From Pedobacter sp. (lineage in GTDB: Bacteria; Bacteroidota; Bacteroidia; Sphingobacteriales; Sphingobacteriaceae): DNA of 42,188 bases. Shown here piece after piece: positions 1 to 8,980 of this stretch. The stretch lies in the NCBI GenBank assembly GCA_008015505.1, contig SSFR01000005.1, forward strand, positions 1 through 42,188, written 5' to 3'. A program made the position numbers and the translations under genes. The notes below the pieces were generated by a model that saw nothing but the letters and a program-made list of their open reading frames with translations, was not told where the DNA came from and ran no database searches. Every line of letters starts with the position of its first letter. Positions within the stretch are counted from its first letter, which is position 1.

Positions 1-3000
1 AATAGAAACTACTCGAGGTTAAAGTAATGCCGGTATTACTGAAACTAATGCTACCTCCTATACTCGATACATTTTTATATAACATTAGCCAGCTATTGGT
101 GCTATTATTTAAAGCTAAATCCGGCAGCCCATCACCATCCAAATCATCACCTGCCAAAGACCGAATATTGACACTCATACTGATAGCCTGAATGGTAAAA
201 GTGATCGCATTACTACCTGCGGCTGTCCTATTTGTTAATAAATACAAACCACTACTTGTGCCCACAACTATATCAGGCTTGCCATCACCATTAAAATCTT
301 TTATTACATGCTGGTTGTTTGTACTAGATCCTCCAACTGTCACAGCAGATGAAAATTGATTAAAGCTACCTGATGCCGTAGGATACGTAACAATAAAAGG
401 TATAAGTGAATATGCCGTTTGTTTAGTACCTAAATTCGTTACCGAGATGTATTGGTAGTTCGCTCCATAAGGCACAGTGACAATCAAGCTTGTACTGGTA
501 GAACCCACCTGAACAATTCCTGCTGTGGAACCAAAAAATACCGTATTACTGAGTGGATTGGCATTAAAATTAGATCCTGTTATCGTTACTGTTGTACTCA
601 AGGATCCTTGCTTTGGCGTAAAATCAGAAATCAAAACAGGGGGAGGAATAGATATACTAGGAAAGATAGATAGGTTATTTGACGAATTATTACATCGAAC
701 AATATCCAATAATCCATCACCATTCAAATCAGCTAAACTCATATTATTACCTACACTGGTACCATTAGTTCCATTTGGGTCCGTGTAAGCAACATAATTT
801 GTAAATGTAATTGAACTAGAAGTACTTGTGTTTTTAAACAGCGATACCACAGTAGTATTATAAGCTGCAGAAACCAAATCAGGTTTACCATCGCCATTCA
901 TATCACCTATCGCAACAGCTTCAGTATTAGAGCCAGCAGTTCCCAGCGAACCCGATGTGCCAAAACTATTGGTATTAATGGTCCCCGATATAGCAGTATT
1001 TGTAAATAACGACACAAAAGATCCTGCACCATAGTTATCTACAGCAACATCTAATTGACCATCGCCATTAAAATCTCCAAGAGCTAATGATCGTGAATAT
1101 TGATTACTTTGGCCAGTAAAATTAACCATAGAAGCAAACGTAATACTCCCTGGCCCTGTAGTAGTGTTACGCAGTACCGATAAATTATTAGTACTAGTAT
1201 AATTAGCTGTAACCAAATCAGGTTTGCCATCTCCATCGATATCACCTATGGCTAATGCTAATGCAGACCCACTTGTTACAAATGATGTTAATGGGGAAGC
1301 AAAATTAATCGTCCCCAAAGCCGATGTATTACGGTAAACATATATCGCCGAAGTATTACCCCCCATCACTATATCAGGCCGTCCATCAGCATCTATATCA
1401 CTTATAACAACCGAATAAAAGCTACTCGATGTTAAATTAATACCTGTATTGCTGAAACTAATGCTACCTCCTATACTCGATACATTTTTATATAACATTA
1501 ACCAGCTATTGGTACTATTATTTAAAGCCAGATCGGGCATACCATCACCATCCAAATCATCACCTGCCAAAGCCCGGATATTGACACCTGTACTTATAGT
1601 TACAGCCTGTATGCTAAAAGTGACCGCATTACTCCCTACAGCTGTCCTATTTGTTAATAAATAAAGCCCATTACTCGTTCCCACGACTATATCAGGCTTG
1701 CCATCACCATTAAAATCTTTTATCACCTGCTGATTCGGACTACCTGTTCCACTCATCCTTATACTCAAAGCAGGTGCATAATCATTAGAGCCACCAATAG
1801 AAGTAGGATACGTAACCACAAAGGGAATGGCTGAATAAGCTGTTAGATTAACAGCCAAGTTAGTAACCGATATATATTGATAATTGGCACCATAAGGTAC
1901 AGTAACAAGCAAAGTTGTACTGGTGGAACCTGCTTGAACAGTTGCTAATGTGGAGCCAAAAAATACCGTATTGCTTAACGGGTTGGTATTAAAATTTTGC
2001 CCATTAATCGTTATTACACTTCCAATAGTAGCACTTAAAGGTGTTACCGATGTAATCACAGGGGGGCTTAACACGCTCAAATTCCGAAATAGTGATATAA
2101 TACCTGTATTACCAGCATAATTGGATACGATAATATCGGGCTTACCATCGGCATTCATATCGCTTGCCACTAAATTCCATGCATTGGTACTTCCTGTAGA
2201 ATAAACAATCCGATTGCTAAAATTTAAGTTGCCGATACCCGAACTTGTATTTTTAAGCACCAATAGTGTACTAACGCTTGCAGTTTCGTTGGCCACAGCG
2301 ACATCAATTTTTCCATCACCATCAAAATCGGCGATCGATAAATTAGCATTTGGCAGCGATCCCGTAGATGCACTTCCCCCTGCTGTAGCAAAAGCGAAAC
2401 TAAGTATACTCGGGAAACTAATAGTGCCTGTAGTGCTATTATTCGTATTACGATAAAAAACAATTCGACCATTCGTTTGATCAGTTACTACAATATCTGG
2501 ATTACCATCGTTATCAAAATCACCAATAGCTATACCATAAGCCGTAAACCCAATCGGCAAATCGATGCTTGAGGCAAATGTGCCCATAAAATTAATGTTC
2601 CCTGGTGTGGATTGATTGTGAAAAAGTGATAAGGTATTAGCACTCGTAGATACCACTATATCAGGTTTACCATCCCGATCTAAATCACCTACGGCAATAA
2701 AATTAGCCGTTGAATTGGCTGTAAAATTGAATGTTTGCGCCGTAGTAGTAAAGCTAAGCGTACCTGATACCGATAGGTTACGAAAAACAGAAATACGATT
2801 TTGAATACCATTTATAGACGCAATATCGGGCTTGCCATCACCATCAAAGTCAGCTATACTAACTCCCGAAGCAGCTGTAAGGACAGGACCTAGAGTAAAT
2901 GTAATTGTACTACTACTTGCTGTAGTTATATTTCTGAATAGCTGCACATTATCAGAAGCTGCATAGCTAGTACCATTATTTGCTCGAGCTACTGCCAGAT

Positions 3001-3607
3001 CGGGTTTGCCATCTCCATCTAAATCGAGTATAGAGATTTGTTCTGCATAGGCTCCTCCAGTTAGCGCAACTGTATTGACTAAGGTAAACGACAAACTACC
3101 CGATGGCGCACAACTATTGGTATAAATACTTACATAGCCATTGTTAGCATTCGCTACCACCAAATCAGGTTTACCATCGCCGTTTAAATCACCAACACTG
3201 ACACCTTTTGTATAACTAGCTGATGTAAAATTTTGATCATTAGTAAAATCAGTAAGCCTATCACTCTGAAACGTGGAAACAAAAGGCACATTAGAATAAG
3301 CGGTTAAGCTATTACCCAAATTAGTTACCGAGATATATTGATAATTAGTACCATAAGGTACTGTCATCGTTAAAGTTGTACTCGTTGCATTGGTTACAGT
3401 TGCTTGAGTGGCACCAAAGAAGACTACATTAAGCGCAGGTGTCGAATTAAAATTTTGGCCAATAATAGTAACACTTGTGCCTATTGACCCGCTGGTTGGA
3501 TTAAAAGAACTAATAGTGGGTGTTTGTGCAAATGCAGTAATACACACTAGCAACAATACGCTGCTCCGAGCGATTTTCAAAAACTTATTAAGTAGATTTT
3601 TTATCAT
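1..3607 (-). CDS. Giant secreted TIG/FG-GAP repeat protein (N-terminal 1202 residues, continues off window)
   Basis: Reading the minus strand from ATG 3607-3605 gives an uninterrupted frame to base 2, so the 3' end lies outside the window. Residues 1-27 are a Sec signal peptide ending AFAQ. Then come three copies of a module: one TIG/IPT Ig-like domain (about 3525-3290, 2070-1850 and 645-430) followed by FG-GAP/VCBS repeats with the calcium-loop pattern DxDGDGxPD. The first two modules each hold seven FG-GAP repeats, the number of blades in an integrin-type beta-propeller; the third shows two before the window ends. Modules 2 and 3 are almost identical at DNA level in places. The protein is likely a cell-surface or secreted adhesin. 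A T9SS sorting domain would be expected at the unseen C-terminus. The domain reading is secure; ligand and function are unknown. Confidence 0.9.
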   Translation of the reverse strand, partial: MIKNLLNKFLKIARSSVLLLVCITAFAQTPTISSFNPTSGSIGTSVTIIGQNFNSTPALNVVFFGATQATVTNATSTTLTMTVPYGTNYQYISVTNLGNSLTAYSNVPFVSTFQSDRLTDFTNDQNFTSASYTKGVSVGDLNGDGKPDLVVANANNGYVSIYTNSCAPSGSLSFTLVNTVALTGGAYAEQISILDLDGDGKPDLAVARANNGTSYAASDNVQLFRNITTASSSTITFTLGPVLTAASGVSIADFDGDGKPDIASINGIQNRISVFRNLSVSGTLSFTTTAQTFNFTANSTANFIAVGDLDRDGKPDIVVSTSANTLSLFHNQSTPGNINFMGTFASSIDLPIGFTAYGIAIGDFDNDGNPDIVVTDQTNGRIVFYRNTNNSTTGTISFPSILSFAFATAGGSASTGSLPNANLSIADFDGDGKIDVAVANETASVSTLLVLKNTSSGIGNLNFSNRIVYSTGSTNAWNLVASDMNADGKPDIIVSNYAGNTGIISLFRNLSVLSPPVITSVTPLSATIGSVITINGQNFNTNPLSNTVFFGSTLATVQAGSTSTTLLVTVPYGANYQYISVTNLAVNLTAYSAIPFVVTYPTSIGGSNDYAPALSIRMSGTGSPNQQVIKDFNGDGKPDIVVGTSNGLYLLTNRTAVGSNAVTFSIQAVTISTGVNIRALAGDDLDGDGMPDLALNNSTNSWLMLYKNVSSIGGSISFSNTGINLTSSSFYSVVISDIDADGRPDIVMGGNTSAIYVYRNTSALGTINFASPLTSFVTSGSALALAIGDIDGDGKPDLVTANYTSTNNLSVLRNTTTGPGSITFASMVNFTGQSNQYSRSLALGDFNGDGQLDVAVDNYGAGSFVSLFTNTAISGTINTNSFGTSGSLGTAGSNTEAVAIGDMNGDGKPDLVSAAYNTTVVSLFKNTSTSSSITFTNYVAYTDPNGTNGTSVGNNMSLADLNGDGLLDIVRCNNSSNNLSIFPSISIPPPVLISDFTPKQGSLSTTVTITGSNFNANPLSNTVFFGSTAGIVQVGSTSTSLIVTVPYGANYQYISVTNLGTKQTAYSLIPFIVTYPTASGSFNQFSSAVTVGGSSTNNQHVIKDFNGDGKPDIVVGTSSGLYLLTNRTAAGSNAITFTIQAISMSVNIRSLAGDDLDGDGLPDLALNNSTNSWLMLYKNVSSIGGSISFSNTGITLTSSSFY

Positions 3608-3616
3608 AATAGCTAT

Positions 3617-4243
3617 TTATATGATAGTTTTAATTTTTGGCAGTGTACTTAAATGACTGATAGTATAAAATTGCTGTGATACATGGCCAATTTGATGGCA
3701 ATCCAGTGTCCAGTGATTTAACACCTTATTTGAGAAAGCAGTAGTTCTTCTTACCAATCTTTTACAAGCACTTCTAAGCGAGGTATTCACCCCTTCAATA
3801 GCTTTTGTGAACTTTTTTCCGATGAGATGCTTGGCTTTAGGAAATACTTCTTTGAAAGCCTCCCACTTGTCAGTGCACCAATAATCGACTTGAGTGTCTT
3901 TCAAGCGCTTGAATAGCTCTCGGACAGTTTTTCTACTGCGTTTGCCAGGTGTAACAGCTAGTATTTCACGACTGTTTTTACAGTAGCCATAAAGGATCCA
4001 AACCTTCTTTTTCTTGCTTTTAACAAAACTATAGACCTCATCTACTCCTACTTGATGGTAGTGCCTGTACTTGGCTATCCAACATAAATCTTTGAAGGAT
4101 AAGAGTAAATGAAGAACACAACCGGTACAGATATGGAGCACCTGGATAACTTTCCGAATCCCTACGCAGTTAAGAAAAAGAACTAATAATAGTCCTCTAC
4201 CAATTGTTTTTAAAAGATGTTTACTAAGTAGCATTATATTCAT
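3617..4243 (-). pseudogene. IS1-family transposase remnant, N-terminal part missing
   Basis: The 208-residue frame carries the InsB-like core of IS1-family transposases: VDEVYSFVKSKKKKVW (first Asp), a G-x-R-x-x-x-T block, YWCTDKWEAF (second Asp), KAIEGVNTSLRSACKRL (Glu) and a TTAFSNK tail motif, so the DDE residues are visible. The upstream zinc-finger half (InsA-like, CPxC repeats) is absent. The first 60 residues only faintly resemble the helix-turn-helix that normally follows it, with cysteines replacing usual positions. The C-terminal extension after FSNK is longer than usual. I could not find convincing terminal inverted repeats or a target duplication. It is therefore read as a decayed copy. 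Its stop codon is followed, in the same frame and three codons later, by the start of the TIG/FG-GAP gene. Confidence 0.75.
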
Positions 4244-4593
4244 AGGCCTCTCTGTTGACTAGAACCCATTTCGAACCTGAATTGAACAATATTCTATAAG
4301 TCGCTAAACACTTAATTTAACAGGCTTATATTTTACAATAAATCTAATAAATAAAATAAATTAACTATTAATTAATTTAAAAATATTCCCCTTAAGCAAT
4401 ACTGCTTAGAATTATGGCCTGTAAACTATACTCCCCTTCAGAATAACGATATCACGAACTAACACCTGAATCCATCACTAATAAATACCAACATAGTCCA
4501 AATAATATTAATTAATATTAAATAATAATTATAAAAACATAATTATTAAATAAATATTTATTAAATTTATACTTAACAAAGTATCCATAAATC
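4244..4593. other. AT-rich intergenic region without a gene
   Basis: This 350-bp stretch separates the divergent transposase remnant and the first astacin-like gene. It is extremely AT-rich towards 4500-4570. It contains an A/T-only inverted repeat with 10-bp arms (4523-4532 and 4539-4548, loop AAAAAC). I see no open frame with a recognisable product, no zinc-finger piece of the transposase and no clear TAnnTTTG promoter element, although the promoter of the astacin operon must lie here. Confidence 0.6.
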
Positions 4594-6066
4594 ATGAAAA
4601 GATATTTTAATAAAGGACAAGCTATTTGGCTACTCAGTTTAATCATCCTCATAATAGCTTGTAAAAGAAGCGATATAACCCCATCCAATGGGAATACTGG
4701 ATCATCTGGAACATCCTCTTCCATAAAAGAAAACGATTTATTCAAAATCAATGAAAATGGACTGGCAGTACTTCATGTAAAAAGTCGATTAGGTACCATC
4801 TTTATTGACAATGAACAACCAGGAACTAATCTAGGTCTGAAAAATACTTATAAGATTATCAGCTCTTACGGTGGAGCTTACGAGTTCTCATCCTCAAAGA
4901 ATTTTGATAGCCGAACCAGTACAGGGTTATTTGGATTAATAAAAATCTTCAGAAATGACAAATTACTATTTGAGGAAAAGTATGACACTACTAATGCTCA
5001 TATATGTAGTACAATCAATAGCTATATTCCCTCTACAACAAAAGACAATCATACAAGCTCTATTGGTGCTGCTATATACTATTGGCCTAATAGTTCAACC
5101 ATTACAGTTAATTTTCTCAATAATGCAGGAAGTACTTATGTGAAACAAAAAATTGAGCAATATGCACATGCATGGGAACCATATGCCAATATCAAATTTA
5201 AGTTTGTTCCATCTACACAATCAGCACAGATTAGAATAAAAATAGCTACTGACAATTCATCATATACTACGGGGTTAGGTACCATGCTTATTGACCCTAA
5301 TAATTTTACAGAACAGGGATTACCTAATACAGATCAGTCATCACCTAACATGCATTATGGCTGGTTTACTGATCAAACATCTGATCAAGAATTTTCTAGA
5401 ACGGTTACCCATGAGTTTGGACATGCCCTGGGCCTAGAGCATGAACAAAGACATTATGATGCCCATATTAATGAAAGTGCATACTTCTCCTATTTGATGA
5501 GCACACAACATTGGACATTACAACAGGCACAAAATCAAGCTGCTTTTTTTACAGCACAAGATCAAACAGATCTCCGATTACAATATGATCCTTATGATCG
5601 ACTTTCTATTATGCATTACCCGATACCTGCATCCTGTACCACCAATGGTATTGCCATTGGCTCTAATAACTATTTATCCGATGGAGATAAAGCCTTTATT
5701 GGTAAAGTTTATCCATTTATAACAGTCCCCCCAAACCCAACAAACAATGGAACTATTATCTACACTATCAATAATGATTCAGGAGTAGCCCAGATTGACA
5801 TCGTAAGAGGATCTGATGGTTTAATTATGATTAACAATCACCTACCCAACACGAGCTTAAATTCTGAAGATCAGAAATACATTATTCTTACACGCGCTCA
5901 AAATGGAGACTGGTATCATATAGCCTATACCTTCACTTCAAATACAACCCTTCCATCCAACACATCAACGGGTATCACTAACTGGGGCCCTTCTAAAGGA
6001 CAATCGATCATGATAGAAAGACAAGACCCTGGTCAATCTCTAGGTACGATATTATTTAAAGAGTAA
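4594..6066 (+). CDS. Astacin-like (M12A) zinc metalloprotease, lipoprotein
   Basis: The 490-residue product is a predicted lipoprotein: a hydrophobic segment ends in the lipobox LIIAC, with Cys23 as the lipidated residue. The protease core has the extended zinc site HEFGHALGLEHE (residues 273-284, HExxHxxGxxHE) and the Met-turn SIMHY (338-342), the pair that defines astacins among metzincins. It is flanked by an N-terminal region (about 50-130) and a C-terminal region (about 385-490) that I do not recognise. Both flanking regions are conserved in the next gene. It is likely anchored at the outer membrane and degrades or processes extracellular proteins. It probably shares a transcript with the next gene (40-bp gap). 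Family assignment is firm; the substrate is unknown. Confidence 0.9.
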   Translation: MKRYFNKGQAIWLLSLIILIIACKRSDITPSNGNTGSSGTSSSIKENDLFKINENGLAVLHVKSRLGTIFIDNEQPGTNLGLKNTYKIISSYGGAYEFSSSKNFDSRTSTGLFGLIKIFRNDKLLFEEKYDTTNAHICSTINSYIPSTTKDNHTSSIGAAIYYWPNSSTITVNFLNNAGSTYVKQKIEQYAHAWEPYANIKFKFVPSTQSAQIRIKIATDNSSYTTGLGTMLIDPNNFTEQGLPNTDQSSPNMHYGWFTDQTSDQEFSRTVTHEFGHALGLEHEQRHYDAHINESAYFSYLMSTQHWTLQQAQNQAAFFTAQDQTDLRLQYDPYDRLSIMHYPIPASCTTNGIAIGSNNYLSDGDKAFIGKVYPFITVPPNPTNNGTIIYTINNDSGVAQIDIVRGSDGLIMINNHLPNTSLNSEDQKYIILTRAQNGDWYHIAYTFTSNTTLPSNTSTGITNWGPSKGQSIMIERQDPGQSLGTILFKE

Positions 6067-6106
6067 CAAGTACCATCACCAATTGATCTATTAAAAACCA
6101 GCTATT

Positions 6107-7543
6107 ATGTCAGTTATTATCGGTCGAAAAAACAGCGCAAAAATAACTTTGCTTATCATGATTGGTATATCCTTGATTATCACTTCTTGCAAACGAAAAG
6201 AAGTAATGTCAATTCATCATGAAAGAGCCAAAGGAACAAAAGCCAATCTTTTGTTTACCATTAAAGAGGGAAATAACTCTATACTTCATGTTGAAAGTCA
6301 TTTGGGCAGCATTTTTATTGATAATGAAACGCCAGGCACTGCTTTAAAACATGAAAACGCCACCTATCGAATTACCGACTCCTATGGAAAATCTTATGAC
6401 TTTAGTTCAGCAACCCCATTTGCTAGCCATGCAGCCACAGGACTCTTTGGGCTAGCTAAAATATTTAAAAACGGAAAAGAAATTTTTGAAGAAAAATACC
6501 AAACACCTCCTGATTTCCATCCATGCACTACCATTGACGATGGTATCTCACCTAGACAGTTAAGCACTAGTTCCGTTGGTGCTGCTAAATATTATTGGCC
6601 CAATGGATCAATAATTAAGGTTAATTTTTGGCACAATAATGGAACTCCTTTTGTTCAGAAAAAAATTGAACACTATGCACATGAATGGGAAAAATATGCC
6701 AACATTAAATTTCAATTTGTTCCTTCCACACAACCAGCGGATATTAGAATAGATATAGATAACAGCGACCCCTCTTCTTATTGTTCAGGATATACACCAG
6801 GAGGTGGAATAGGTAAAAACTTGCTTACAATACCTGCTGGTGACTTTAATATGCATTATGGTTGGTTTACTAACCGGACATCTGACCAAGAATTCTCTAG
6901 AACTGTTGTTCATGAGTTTGGACATGCCATGGGCTTGCACCACGAACACAGGCACCCTAGTGCCCCAATTAATGAAAGTAAGTACTTTGCCTATCTAATG
7001 AGTACACAAGGCTGGACGTTGGCAGACGCAAAACGTCAAGCCGCACTCTTTACAGCTGCAGACCAAGCTAGGCACGGACTTGAATATACCTCCTATGATG
7101 CATTATCTATTATGCATTATGATGTACCCGCATCTTGCACAACCAATCTTATTGCTTTAAATCGTAATAATTATTTATCTGTTGGTGATAAGAACTTTAT
7201 TGGGACAATCTACCCATTCCCCCCCAATATTATTTATACCATTCATAGCGACACTGGAGCACCCCAATTAGACATCGTTAGAGGACATAAGGATGGTAGA
7301 ATTGCCATTGTCAATCGCAAGCCAGGCTCTATTCTAAACTCCAAAAACCAGGAATATATCATTTTGGTACGTAGCCAAAATGGAAACTGGTATAAGCCAG
7401 CCTACACATTCTCTTCTAGCAAAGTATTTCCTGCCAGTACACAAACAGATATAGTCAACTTCGGCCCCTCTCAAGGACAGCATATCATGATTCAACGAAA
7501 AGATCCTGGTCAATCGCTAAGCGAGATAATATTTAAAGAATAA
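6107..7543 (+). CDS. Astacin-like (M12A) zinc metalloprotease, lipoprotein, paralogue of preceding gene
   Basis: This 478-residue paralogue of the upstream gene is similar along its whole length, including both unrecognised flanking domains. The lipobox is IITSC with Cys28 lipidated. The zinc site HEFGHAMGLHHE lies at residues 269-280 and the Met-turn SIMHY at 334-338, so the catalytic machinery is intact. A third metal-site neighbour differs between copies (HEQRHYD against HEHRHPS), and the loop before the active site is cysteine-bearing only here (SSYCSGYTPGGG). It lies 40 bp after the first copy on the same strand, which suggests a tandem duplication followed by divergence of specificity. 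It ends 24 bp from the convergent osmC-like gene, with no clear terminator hairpin between them. Confidence 0.9.
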   Translation: MSVIIGRKNSAKITLLIMIGISLIITSCKRKEVMSIHHERAKGTKANLLFTIKEGNNSILHVESHLGSIFIDNETPGTALKHENATYRITDSYGKSYDFSSATPFASHAATGLFGLAKIFKNGKEIFEEKYQTPPDFHPCTTIDDGISPRQLSTSSVGAAKYYWPNGSIIKVNFWHNNGTPFVQKKIEHYAHEWEKYANIKFQFVPSTQPADIRIDIDNSDPSSYCSGYTPGGGIGKNLLTIPAGDFNMHYGWFTNRTSDQEFSRTVVHEFGHAMGLHHEHRHPSAPINESKYFAYLMSTQGWTLADAKRQAALFTAADQARHGLEYTSYDALSIMHYDVPASCTTNLIALNRNNYLSVGDKNFIGTIYPFPPNIIYTIHSDTGAPQLDIVRGHKDGRIAIVNRKPGSILNSKNQEYIILVRSQNGNWYKPAYTFSSSKVFPASTQTDIVNFGPSQGQHIMIQRKDPGQSLSEIIFKE

Positions 7544-7567
7544 AATCAAATAAACCTTAAATAAACA

Positions 7568-7987
7568 CTACGATAACAACTTAGCGTCTAACGTAATTTC
7601 TGCATTCAAAAGCTGGGAAATGGGACAATTTTCCTTGGCATTTTGTGCTGCTTTTTGAAACGCTTCATTTGAAATACCGGGCACTTTGGCATGCAATTCC
7701 AAACCAATATGAGTAATCTTTCCACTGTCCAATGTTACCTTTGCTGTCGTTTCAATTTGATCCGCCGGATGACCAAGTTCTGACAAAACAAAAGCCAGTT
7801 TCATACTAAAACAGCCTGAATGAGCAGCCGCTACTAATTCTTCCGGATTAGTACCTATACCATTTTCAAAACGACTTCTATACGATAATTGCGCATGATC
7901 CAGTGTTTTACTTTGAGTTGAAACTGTTCCTTTACCTTCCATTCCTGTACCTTGCCAGGTTGCATTTGCGTGTCTTGTGAATTTCAT
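7568..7987 (-). CDS. osmC: OsmC-family peroxiredoxin
   Basis: The product is an OsmC/Ohr-family thiol peroxidase that reduces organic hydroperoxides. Counting from ATG 7987 it has 139 residues, close to E. coli OsmC. The two catalytic cysteines are present in their usual contexts, AAHSGCFSMK (Cys59 from this start) and ENCPISQLL (Cys121). The GTNPEELVAAAH block and the closing AEITLDAKL match the OsmC subfamily rather than Ohr. The frame extends three codons upstream to a TTG, but the ATG aligns with the family start. It is transcribed convergently to the astacin pair and 76 bp downstream of ruvC; it may have its own promoter. Confidence 0.92.
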   Translation of the reverse strand: MKFTRHANATWQGTGMEGKGTVSTQSKTLDHAQLSYRSRFENGIGTNPEELVAAAHSGCFSMKLAFVLSELGHPADQIETTAKVTLDSGKITHIGLELHAKVPGISNEAFQKAAQNAKENCPISQLLNAEITLDAKLLS

Positions 7988-8063
7988 TCTGATCAAATTT
8001 TACTATTAAATTATTTATCATCAATATATAGTCAATATTCAAACCATAGCGAATACATCTTCT

Positions 8064-8651
8064 CTATGAATTATTTTTTAGCCCTATTACACGCCCAACC
8101 TGATCCTTAGCAAAAGCTTCCCAACCTGAATAATTTTTCTTGTTTCCTACAGCACTTATCTTTTGAAAAGAATGACATACGGCCACAGCTAAACCATCCG
8201 TGGCATCTAAAAATTCTGGACTTTCATTGAACTTAAGCAACGTTTTCAGCATAGCAGCCACTTGCTCCTTTGCAGCATTTCCATTACCTGTGATCGATTG
8301 CTTGATTTTTTTAGGCGCATACTCCACAATAGGAATACTCCGAGAAAGTGCAGCTGCCATCGCAACACCTTGTGCTCGTCCAAGCTTAAGCATCACTTGA
8401 ACATTTTTTCCATAGAACGGAGCTTCAATAGCCAAACAATCAGGCTGGTACTGTTCAATTAAAACAAGCGTCTTTTCAAAAATACGTTTGAGTTTCAAAG
8501 CATGGTCATCTAAATGGTCTAATTTCACCACACCCAAGCTAATTAACTCGATTTGCTTTTTCACTTCACTAATGATGCCATAACCCATGACACTCGTACC
8601 CGGATCTATCCCCAAAATCACCCGTCCCGTAGATTTTTCTTTCAGTACCAT
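8064..8651 (-). CDS. ruvC: Crossover junction endodeoxyribonuclease RuvC
   Basis: RuvC cuts Holliday junctions after RuvAB branch migration. The 195-residue product shows all four acidic catalytic residues in RNase-H-fold order: Asp16 in LGIDPGT, Glu76 in AIEAPF, and Asp149 and Asp152 in [12 protein letters not shown]. The DNA-contacting block [18 protein letters not shown] is also present. The C-terminal tail after about residue 165 is longer than in E. coli. The ATG overlaps the stop of the upstream mazG-like gene by one base (TAATG), implying translational coupling. The partner ruvA is elsewhere in the window at 36861-37445; ruvB is not seen. Confidence 0.95.
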   Translation of the reverse strand: MVLKEKSTGRVILGIDPGTSVMGYGIISEVKKQIELISLGVVKLDHLDDHALKLKRIFEKTLVLIEQYQPDCLAIEAPFYGKNVQVMLKLGRAQGVAMAAALSRSIPIVEYAPKKIKQSITGNGNAAKEQVAAMLKTLLKFNESPEFLDATDGLAVAVCHSFQKISAVGNKKNYSGWEAFAKDQVGRVIGLKNNS

Positions 8652-8977
8652 TAGGATAATTTTTTGTTATTTTTATGTCTATCAGCATCACGAATACTTT
8701 TTTTAGCCAGGTTTTTTTCCAAGGCCTCAGTCAAGTTTATCCCCGTTTGATTAGCCAAACAAATCACCACAAATAACACATCAGCCAGTTCATCCCCCAA
8801 CTGAATAGCCTCATCTGATTTTTTATAGGATTGCTCGCCATAACGACGAGCCATAATACGTGCCACCTCCCCTACCTCCTCCATCAGAATAGCCATATTG
8901 GTTAATTCATTAAAATAACGCACACCCGTGGTGCCAATCCAGTGATCAACTAGTTTTTGAGCTTCTTCGATTGTCAT
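8651..8977 (-). CDS. MazG-like nucleotide pyrophosphohydrolase
   Basis: This is a small all-alpha NTP pyrophosphohydrolase of the MazG/YpjD type (108 residues, single domain). The metal-binding signature is visible as [10 protein letters not shown] (EExxE) followed by [17 protein letters not shown] (ExxD). Such enzymes hydrolyse non-canonical or excess nucleoside triphosphates to monophosphates. The gene is packed between metH (3-bp gap upstream) and ruvC (1-base overlap downstream), so the three are almost certainly co-transcribed. The exact substrate cannot be told from sequence. Confidence 0.88.
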   Translation of the reverse strand: MTIEEAQKLVDHWIGTTGVRYFNELTNMAILMEEVGEVARIMARRYGEQSYKKSDEAIQLGDELADVLFVVICLANQTGINLTEALEKNLAKKSIRDADRHKNNKKLS

Positions 8978-8980
8978 AAG

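Noticed and set aside
1..3600. CRISPR-like or satellite repeat array
   Set aside because: The recurrent ccatcaccat-type motifs are the codons of the DGDG calcium loops of FG-GAP repeats, unevenly spaced and in frame.
452..3656. Several plus-strand ORFs and one minus-strand out-of-frame ORF in the first 3.6 kb
   Set aside because: They are shadows of the long minus-strand FG-GAP frame, whose repeats explain every part of this stretch.
4523..4548. A/T-only inverted repeat as terminator or operator
   Set aside because: In such AT-rich sequence a 10-bp A/T palindrome is likely by chance and has no G/C to stabilise a hairpin.
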